Source: Lepiota brunneoincarnata (Eukaryota; Basidiomycota; Agaricomycetes; Agaricales; Agaricaceae). Taken from it: a stretch of 64,000 nt of DNA. Made by a program: the position numbers and the translations under genes. Each line of letters starts with the position of its first letter. Position 1 is the stretch's first letter. Of the stretch, positions 57,445 to 64,000 are shown piece by piece. The notes beneath the pieces are model-generated. The model saw nothing but the letters and a program-made list of their open reading frames with translations. It ran no database searches and was not told the origin of the DNA. The stretch is taken from assembly GCA_023014365.1 (NCBI GenBank), contig JAEBUN010000017.1, positions 930,001 through 994,000 on the forward strand. Direction: 5' to 3'.

Positions 57445-59083
57445 ATAATCCCGTTCGCTTTGGAATTGTAAGGAGATATCGTTACTCCTTTTATCCCATA
57501 TTTTTCTTCCAGCCATCGGACAGCTTTCTTAAATGGAGAACCGTTGTCCGTGACAATCTTCACTATACAGCCCCATCGGCAAATGATATCTTCAAATAAC
57601 CACTGCGCGATCGAACTGGCGTTCTCTTTTCTCAACGCTTTTGCCTCCATCCAGGATGACAGTCCACACCTTCCATGCACAATATAACTACACCCATTAG
57701 AACTTGGCATCATATGTAGTGTGTCCACATGTAGCACTTGGAATATCGACGGTGTGGGCGTTACTATTGGCGGCGTCTCTATGATCACCTTTTGCCATTG
57801 CTAGCATAGATGGCACGATTGCACATACCAAGCTACGTCCCCTTCAACTTCTGGCCACCAGAACCTCTGCATTATAAGCTTAGTGGTTGCGTATATTCCC
57901 CTGTGTCCTAGGAAGTCATGGCTGGCTCGCAACATATACATACGTTGCTCCTTATCCACTACTAGCTGATGCTGACCGCTAGGGCTCATCCTATACAGTC
58001 TCCCCTCGTTGTCCAAGAAGAAATGCTCCACCATATGCTTAAGCTTACACAGATCCGGCTCATCCAAGCCTTCAGCTGCGCTACTGCCCCCTGTTTTCAG
58101 GTATTCCCTGACTTTGGGTATTCTTTTGTCCTGTATTCCCACTGTATCTGTCCTGCATGACTCATCATATGCTTCCTCTATCTCGGTCGACTTTTCCTCT
58201 TCAAAATCTGGCACTAGCCTGACATCCGTCATTAAGCTTAGTACTTGTCGATGGTTTTCTGGACAGGCTGGGTCTTCTATAACCCTAAGCTTAGCCTGTT
58301 GTTCATCCAAGTACTCTTCCCGAGCTTGATCCAGCTCATACTCAAAATCATACACATCACGCGCCAGACCCTGGTTGAAGCCAGAGTGACTGTCAATCTT
58401 ATCACAGAAGGCTTCCAAGGGTAACAGATCTGCAGCCCCCAGATCTTCTTTGATCAACTTGAACTCCTCTCCCTCGTCCTTGGATCCGTCGTCGAAATGA
58501 TGGGCTGTCTCATCACCGGGATAGTAACATCATCTGGACAGTCCATCTGGCCCAAATGTCTTCCCTTCTTTGTGTACTAGCGTGAAGTGGAACAATCTAA
58601 TGAAGTCCACCCAACGGTTTACAGTAGCGTTCAGGAGTTTTCCTGGGTTGTTTAACATCCCAAAGAGAAACTTTGCATCTGTTTCCACTACTAGATTTCT
58701 TGATCCCCACAATAAATATTTCTCCTGTTCCAGCACCATTCTTAAGCCGCATAGCTCTCGCTTGGGCTGAGAATACCTCTGCTGTCTCTCGTCCAATAAT
58801 ATTGACCCAAACTTCACATAATGTATAAGCTTAGCGTCTTCTCCATCTCGCTGATATATGTAGTATCCCACCGCCCTCCATGAGGTATCCACGGCTACTA
58901 CTATGGGTTGTTTACTTGGGAATTCGGGGTTCCTGGTCGGGAAACAGTGTTGAATCGCATCTTTCAGCTCCTGCTGCGCTTTCCGTTCATTTTCTCCCCA
59001 TTCAAACTCTTGCCCTTTCTTAAGCTTTTTGTATAGAGGTGCAGCAATGGCTATGAACTTCGGGATATGATTCCTGCAGTGTT

Positions 59084-59452
59084 ATGAACAGTCCAGACCG
59101 GGAGGAACAAGAATTACTGTTCGACTTTACAAGATGGGTACAGGAGACTACAGACCAACTACGGGCACAAGAATACGAAGACGAGGAAGGGGAATACTAC
59201 ACCGCCATGCAGGACCTGGCGAGAGAAGCAGGAATGGAGATAACCTTGGAGGATATATTGGAATACCCCGAGGACGAGGAAGATAACCATGGATCAACCG
59301 ATCCAACCTCCGATGCGGATGGAAGCACCGAGAGAACGGAGAGCGAGAATGGAGAAGACTCCATGGAGATACAATCGGGAGAAGGAGATTATGAGTCAGA
59401 GGAAAGCGATGGAACATCGCACAGCAGTAGCGAGAGTACTGACTCATTGTAA
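59084..59452 (+). CDS. LTR-encoded acidic protein, 122 residues
   Basis: ATG at LTR position 5. Protein is strongly acidic with PDREEQELLFDFTRWVQET, MQDLAREAGMEITLEDILEYP and Ser/Asp/Glu-rich end (EESDGTSHSSSESTDSL). The decayed copy at 30797-31174 keeps the frame despite heavy transition load. In a 3' LTR the frame could be entered from pol upstream, so it may be a C-terminal extension of the polyprotein. Alternatively it is an independent small protein. No known domain. Confidence 0.55.
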   Translation: MNSPDREEQELLFDFTRWVQETTDQLRAQEYEDEEGEYYTAMQDLAREAGMEITLEDILEYPEDEEDNHGSTDPTSDADGSTERTESENGEDSMEIQSGEGDYESEESDGTSHSSSESTDSL

Positions 59453-59561
59453 TATAAATAACGCTAGGATGCCATCAGCCAGGATGTGCATCATGGTCAG
59501 GACTGCGCACGACCAGTAGAACAGCCAAGTAACCTATAACGAGTATATAGCACCTCATAGG

Positions 59562-59568
59562 TATATAA
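59562..59568 (+). promoter_or_regulatory. LTR TATA box
   Basis: TATATAA, 34 nt before the AAGCTTTAATCT motif taken as the transcript 5' end. Confidence 0.65.
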
Positions 59569-59583
59569 GGCCTGTACAAGTAG

Positions 59584-59607
59584 AGATTAAAGCCTAAGCT
59601 TTAATCT
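59584..59607. repeat. Hairpin at the predicted transcript start
   Basis: Perfect 10-bp arms AGATTAAAGC and GCTTTAATCT separated by CTAA, just downstream of the TATA box. The right arm overlaps the sequence complementary to the PBS. Confidence 0.8.
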
Positions 59608-59778
59608 TGTTAACAGCGGTCGTTTACCTCTCTGCCTTAACTTGGCGTCTTCCCTCGTTATCTCATTGAGCGCGATCCACTAAGCTCTATAAGGCCAACC
59701 GTCTCGGACACCTTGTAGAGTGATTGAAGGCCGTCTCCAGTTATCCTCGGATACAGAAGGAGCACGGATCATAACATT

Positions 59779-59790
59779 AGATTAAAGCTT
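59779..59790 (+). promoter_or_regulatory. Candidate self-priming primer-binding site
   Basis: AGATTAAAGCTT, starting 2 nt after the LTR, exact reverse complement of 59596-59607 at the predicted mRNA start. Same arrangement as in the 49678 element. Confidence 0.6.
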
Positions 59791-60704
59791 CCTTTGGACA
59801 ACCTCCATCGTACACCCCGTGGTATCGGTACGCCTTGTCGCTACCCTTCCACACCGGCAGACGATACGCTTTATCGCTATCCGAGTGCCAACCGTATCTG
59901 ACGACACGCCTTGTCGCTGTCCGGTGATACACCCCCGTAGAGCAGGCCACCATACCCTCTGCACCCTTGGTCAGACGCACCGAAAGCGTTGATAGGTCAT
60001 CCACACCTTTAAGTGTTGATTGGGATAACGCACCCGTAAGCGTTGTATACAGGTCATCCGCACCTTCAAGCGTCGATTGGGATAACGCACCCGCAAGCGT
60101 TGTTTATTCACCCTCACCTTCACCTTCGACTTCCTTCCCTCTTCACCCTGTCTACAAACCGAAACGACCCCCTTGCCACCGACTACGAAGAATCCAACAG
60201 TTCTGACTGGTCGACAACCGACTCCGAACCCGACTTCACACCCCCTCCACCACGGACCCTAAAAAGAAAACAAAACCTATACCCCTCACTCGTTCACCCT
60301 CTGGTTCCGCACCGTACCCTACACAACCTACCGAGAGAGTTCAACGTCGAACAGAAGACCCAGGATACCCAGCACCCCCAGCATCAGTTCTTCAATCCCT
60401 ACCTAAACAACCACCACCTGAAAGAACTGCCACCTCTACCCGCTCAAAGCTCGGGGAGCCGATTCATAGAACATCTACCCCATCCTCCGGTCCTCAACCC
60501 TCAACAAGTACAAGAACTAGCGACAACACTTCGCAACAGAAACCCCCAAGAACATTCTCACCCCTCACATCACCACTTGGATCACCGGTACACTCACCGC
60601 CTCGATCCAGTTCCCCTGTACAATCCGAACCATCCGAAGTTAGCCCCACTACCGGGTCTATTCACACTTCCGACGAGGAATCCACAACCTCTGACATTAA
60701 CAAT

Positions 60705-61831
60705 ATGGCCTCCTCCGCAAAAATCAATACACCCCCAACCTTTAATGGAGAAACCGACTACTTCCGCCTCTGGAAGGATGCAGTACAACTATACATCGAT
60801 GCAAAGCCAGGAGCCTTTTCCGATGACAAGACCAAGATACAATTCGCCCTTTCATACATGTCCACCGGCCCCTGCCGCAACATGGAGAGGAGCATTCTTG
60901 GAATCAAACAAAGAACTTGATGGAAGCCAGACCCTTCCGACATGGAAGAAATTTCTCGAAGGACTCGATACATCCTTCGCCCCAAACAATGTCCCCGCCG
61001 ATGCAATGGACAGAATCCGCCACCTCAAACAGAATGGACGATATATCGACTGATTACATATCCCAGTTCCAGATACTTGCCTATCAGGCCGACCTTGGAG
61101 ATGGAGTGGCGGCGGTCAACTATTTCAAGAACGGGCTGGATCGCCCCGTCGCAATCAAGACAATTAGCCTCAATCCAGGAAACAAACTCAGCGACTGGTT
61201 CAAAGCAAGCTCGAACAGCATATCAAATACTACAAACTCAACGCGACTATATGCAAACTCGAGGAACTCCCTCGTTTCCAACGACTTCGCGCACTCGCCC
61301 ATTTAAAGGGAAAAGAAATGCTTTTACGCGCCGTGTCCCACTGCCCTATCAAGCAACAGACCCTAACGCAATGGATATTGACCAACTCGCCGAAGCAGTC
61401 TACAACCTCGACTTTGAGGACGAGCCAGATCTACTCGCCGAGGAAGCTGATGAAGACGAGGAGACCGAAGAAGACAGACTCCACCAGTTGGTACAAGAAC
61501 GCACCCGCGAAGCCCTCAATGCAATCCTCACGGACGCCCAAAGAAAGGATCTCAAAGAAAGGAGATGCTTCAACTGCCGCAAGACTGGACACTTCGCCCG
61601 CGAATGCCCCACCAAGAAGACAATATATCGCCGATCCGAATTACCCCGCAATTTGGATGCCAGAAACCGGTCAAATGCGATATCCAGAAGAAGACAAGCA
61701 AGCTACAGGAAAAAGAACTCCTATACAACATACTAGAAGATGCAACCGACGAAGAAGTCGAGGACATCTACGAACATTTTGCAAATGAATCCAACCACCC
61801 AGATGCCCCTCTGGTTAAGGATTTTGCCTAA
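60705..61831 (+). pseudogene. Gag of the second Gypsy element, multiply frame-shifted
   Basis: Starts MASSAKINTPPTFNGETDYF. Homologous blocks pass between frames at about 60870, 61047, 61205 and 61650, each consistent with a one-base insertion or deletion. Blocks: ATWRGAFLESNKELDG, DYISQFQILAYQADLGDG, AMDIDQLAEAVYNLDF, the CCHC knuckle CFNCRKTGHFAREC (about 61568-61609) and ILEDATDEEVEDIYEHF, ending at 61831. Not translatable as one protein unless the shifts are sequencing errors. Confidence 0.85.
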
Positions 61832-63978
61832 GGAGACTAGCCACCACGTCTAGCCCTCCACAAAGACCTCCTTCCCTTTCCTATTCACAAAATGATATTA
61901 ATGTTGTAAAGTTACAGGAATCGTCAGCACGCGTAATACATCTACCCTGTCGAATCCGAAAACACAAGTTCACTAAGGAAGGACCCGAAAGCGTGGAACT
62001 ACTCGCCCTACTCGACTCAGGAGCAGCAGGAAACTTCATTGACCCCGGAATGGTCAAACAACATTCATTCAAAACAACACCCCTCGATCGACCCATCGAA
62101 GTACGAAATGCCGATGGATCTGTTAACGAAAATGGAACAGCCACCCACTACACGACCCTCAACCTAACGGTTAACGGGAAGAATATGGAGATCAAACCAA
62201 AAGTAGTCTCCCTCGGAAGCCCAAGACTCATCCTTGGATTCCCTTGGCTTGCAGAACACAACCCAGACATCGACTGGGATGCCAAACAACTACGCTGGAG
62301 AAACGAACGTTGGGACAACACTATATTCCGAGAACTCATCCAATCCATGGAACCCGATTGGATCTACAACGACCAACTCAACCACATCTCCACACTAGAG
62401 CCCACAAGCTTCGAAGAAATCAACTTCAAAGCCTCCGCATCACAATTCCTCGCCGTACAACACGGAGAAAAGAAAAACGACGACCCAAGAAAAGTCGTAC
62501 CCACGGAATTCCACGAATACCTCCCAGTATTTAGCAAGAAACAAGCCGAACGATTCCCCCCACAACGACCATGGGATCACAAAATTGAACTCAAGGAATC
62601 ATTCAAACCAATTGCCATGAAGTCCTACCGACTCTCCCTCAATGAAGAAAAGGAACTCGACACGTTCCTAGAAGAAAACCTTCAAAAGGGATACATTCGA
62701 CCATCCGAATCGCCAATGGCATCACCTTTCTTCTTCGTAGGAAAGAAAGATGGAAAACTACGCCCCTGTCAAGACTACAGGTACCTCAACGAGCATACCG
62801 TCAAAAATGCATACAACCTCCCCCTCATCTCTCATATTCTCGACAAACTCCGAGGATCAAAATACTTTACCAAACTCGACGTACGAGCAGGATACAACAA
62901 CATCCGCATACGCAAAGGAGATGAATGGAAAGGAGCCTTCAGGACACCCCGAGGATTATTCGAACCCACGGTTATGTTCTTTGGAATGTGTAACTCCCCA
63001 GCAACATTCCAAACCATGATGGACTCATTATTCCGAAAACTCATCGACAATGGAGGAGTAATCGTTTACATGGACGACATCCTCATTCACGCAAAAACAA
63101 AACAAGAACTTCGACGCCTCACAAGAGAAGTACTCAAGATACTCAAGGACAACGATCTATACCTCAAAACCGAGAAATGCGAATTCGAACGACAACGACT
63201 CGAATATCTAGGAGTTATTATCACTCCCGACTCAGTTTCGATGGACCCAGCAAAGCTCAAAGGCATCGCTGAATGGCCAACACCAACTACCCCGCGCGAC
63301 GTACGAAAATTCATAGGATTTTGCAACTTCTATCGAAAATTCATACACCAATACGCCACATGGGCAAAACCTCTCAATGCCCTAATGTCCAAAACCAAGA
63401 AATTCGAATGGACAGAAGAATGCCAGAACGCCTTCGATACTCTCAAGAGGAAATTCCAAAGCGAACCGGTATTAATGGTCCCCGACCGAGACAAACCCTT
63501 CGAAATCGAATGCGACGCATCACTATTTGCATCAGGAGCAGTCCTACTTCAACGCGACAACAATGGAGTTAAACACCCAGTCGCATACTTCTCGAAAGGA
63601 TTCTCACCAGCCGAACGCAACTATCATTGCTCCGAACAGGAACTCTTCGCCATTATCCGAGCACTCAAAGAATGGCGCCACCACATAGAAGGATCATCAC
63701 ACAAGACCATCGTATGGTCAGATCACGACAACCTTCGCCGCTGGAGAAAACCTGAAGACCTCAGCAGAAGACAAGCCCGATGGATTGCCTACATGCAACG
63801 ATTTGACATCGAAATCCGACATATCCCTGGAAAGAAAAATGGACCAGCAGATGCCCTTTCCAGACGACCCGATCATGAACCCAAGACAAGAGACAACAAA
63901 CAGGTCGTTGCACTCCCTGACAAATTCTTCACCTCAGAAACAGCCACAACATATCCATATTATCGACGAAAATACTAA
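61831..63978 (+). CDS. Pol of the second Gypsy element (protease, RT, RNase H), C-terminus broken
   Basis: The frame is open from about 61831 to 63978. Protease LLDSGAAGNFIDPG near 62010; linker with FPWLAEHNPDIDW; RT with FFVGKKDGKLRPCQDYRYLN and YMDDILIH (about 63070); RNase H with ECDASLFASGAVLLQ and SDHDNLRRW. The stop at 63976 follows a frame change at about 63945; the expected continuation (IDENTKQEIKELW) lies in another frame and goes past the window end. Integrase is not in the window. Confidence 0.88.
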   Translation, partial: RRLATTSSPPQRPPSLSYSQNDINVVKLQESSARVIHLPCRIRKHKFTKEGPESVELLALLDSGAAGNFIDPGMVKQHSFKTTPLDRPIEVRNADGSVNENGTATHYTTLNLTVNGKNMEIKPKVVSLGSPRLILGFPWLAEHNPDIDWDAKQLRWRNERWDNTIFRELIQSMEPDWIYNDQLNHISTLEPTSFEEINFKASASQFLAVQHGEKKNDDPRKVVPTEFHEYLPVFSKKQAERFPPQRPWDHKIELKESFKPIAMKSYRLSLNEEKELDTFLEENLQKGYIRPSESPMASPFFFVGKKDGKLRPCQDYRYLNEHTVKNAYNLPLISHILDKLRGSKYFTKLDVRAGYNNIRIRKGDEWKGAFRTPRGLFEPTVMFFGMCNSPATFQTMMDSLFRKLIDNGGVIVYMDDILIHAKTKQELRRLTREVLKILKDNDLYLKTEKCEFERQRLEYLGVIITPDSVSMDPAKLKGIAEWPTPTTPRDVRKFIGFCNFYRKFIHQYATWAKPLNALMSKTKKFEWTEECQNAFDTLKRKFQSEPVLMVPDRDKPFEIECDASLFASGAVLLQRDNNGVKHPVAYFSKGFSPAERNYHCSEQELFAIIRALKEWRHHIEGSSHKTIVWSDHDNLRRWRKPEDLSRRQARWIAYMQRFDIEIRHIPGKKNGPADALSRRPDHEPKTRDNKQVVALPDKFFTSETATTYPYYRRKY

Positions 63979-64000
63979 ACAGGAAATAAAAGAGCTGTGG

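Larger units (their letters stand above)
41389..58833. repeat. Dispersed palindrome TAAGCTTA, 17 sites
   Basis: Sites start at 41389, 41409, 41903, 42448, 42762, 43700, 47428, 48029, 48070, 48617, 48893, 49353, 57875, 58040, 58233, 58286 and 58826. The extended consensus is CACTAAGCTTAGTG, perfect at 42446-42459. None was found in 1-41388, in the inserted chromovirus 49678-57444, or in 59080-64000. About 0.2 would be expected by chance in the 9.7 kb involved. Sites lie in introns, at splice junctions, at a stop codon, in spacers and within pol codons. Confidence 0.85.
41389..59079 (-). mobile_element. Large composite retroelement with minus-strand Gypsy-type pol and two plus-strand genes
   Basis: I treat 41389-49677 plus 57445-59079 as one old unit because the 8-bp palindrome TAAGCTTA recurs through all of it (17 sites) and nowhere else. 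The minus-strand pol is split by the 49678-57444 insertion; its sequence rejoins exactly across the ATAAT duplication. Downstream of pol, on the opposite strand, are two intact intron-bearing genes. At 59080 the unit is cut by the LTR of another Gypsy element. Its own LTRs are not identified and the left border (about 41.4 kb) is inferred, so the extent is provisional. Confidence 0.55.
48973..59079 (-). pseudogene. Gypsy-type pol (RNase H-integrase part), split by an inserted chromovirus
   Basis: Reads from 59079 leftwards: end of RT/connection (FIAIAAPLYKKLKKGQEFEW), RNase H (VAVDTSWRAVGYYIY, VVETDAKFLFGML), a stop at 58530, the HHCC integrase zinc finger (HDFLGHRG...SCHLC, about 57990-57800), integrase core (LHVDTLHMMP, IVTDNGSPF, KANGI). 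The insertion 57444-49678 follows; after it the frame resumes as [15 protein letters not shown] and ends at 48973 with [17 protein letters not shown] and an acidic tail. The frame rejoins exactly at the ATAAT target duplication. The upstream RT, protease and gag lie beyond 59080 or off the window. Six TAAGCTTA sites fall inside this coding sequence, mostly as Lys-Leu codons. Confidence 0.85.
59080..59776 (+). repeat. 5' LTR with coding capacity
   Basis: 697 bp with 8-bp inverted ends TGTTATGA/TCATAACA. TATATAA at 59562-59568. An open frame of 122 codons starts at LTR nucleotide 5. It is related over its length to the decayed LTR at 28543-31178. Confidence 0.9.
59080..64000 (+). mobile_element. 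Second Ty3/Gypsy element, 5' part; runs off the window
   Basis: 5' LTR 59080-59776, candidate PBS, frame-shifted gag, and a long pol frame through RT and RNase H up to the window end. Inserted in the minus-strand pol of the composite element (left flank TGCAG). Integrase, 3' LTR and target duplication are outside. Confidence 0.9.

Noticed and set aside
1..64000. tRNA, rRNA or CRISPR features
   Set aside because: No cloverleaf, rRNA-like block or regularly spaced direct-repeat array was recognised.

Overview
The window is nuclear DNA from a filamentous basidiomycete, most likely an Agaricomycete. The host genes are dense and split by many short introns (about 43-86 bp, nearly all GT-AG). The repeats (Plavaka-type transposases, Ty3/Gypsy chromoviruses, a Tc1-like element) are typical of that class. 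No genus can be assigned from sequence alone. All gene models were spliced by eye from reading-frame continuity and family motifs.

Host half (1-25.8 kb). In order: the 3' part of an Arg/Ser/Pro-rich coiled-coil protein gene; a tandem array of four F-box/LRR-like paralogues, two apparently intact and two broken; the Rsc7/Npl6 chromatin-remodelling subunit (minus); an acidic nuclear-type protein of unknown function (plus); a 16-exon M20 peptidase of the PM20D2 type (minus); a 16-exon Hcs1/IGHMBP2-type SF1 helicase (plus); an AAA-like P-loop ATPase with a mitochondrial-looking N-terminus (minus); the 44-residue oligosaccharyltransferase subunit Ost4 (minus); complex III subunit Qcr8 (plus), which has an 11-bp exon; and a 58-residue secreted six-cysteine peptide. 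Several of these pairs share short divergent promoters (126, 242 and 556 bp).

Repeat half (about 28.5-64 kb). A decayed Gypsy LTR (28543-31178, minus) is interrupted by a solo LTR (TSD CCTTG) and by a dead Tc1-like element with 226-bp inverted repeats (TSD TA). It is followed by a solo LTR of a second Gypsy family (34569-35240, TSD GTTGT) and a decayed Plavaka-type DNA transposon (35.6-41.3 kb). From 41.4 to 59.1 kb lies a large composite: a minus-strand Gypsy-type pol preceded on its 3' side by two intact intron-bearing genes on the opposite strand. This pol is interrupted by a complete 7.8-kb chromovirus (49678-57444, TSD ATAAT) and cut at 59080 by the 5' LTR of another Gypsy element that runs off the window end.

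The most unusual signals are these. (1) The palindrome TAAGCTTA occurs 17 times in the 9.7 kb belonging to the composite element, and I found it nowhere else in the 64 kb. (2) Two unrelated Gypsy elements each carry an antisense, intron-containing gene downstream of pol that encodes a canonical Zn2Cys6 cluster. Together these suggest retroelement-encoded DNA-binding regulators, one possibly acting on the dispersed palindrome. (3) Both readable Gypsy 5' ends have, 2 nt after the LTR, a 12-13-nt sequence complementary to the predicted mRNA start, the signature of Tf1-type self-priming. (4) Decay of the repeats is almost purely by C-to-T/G-to-A transitions, largely at CpG.
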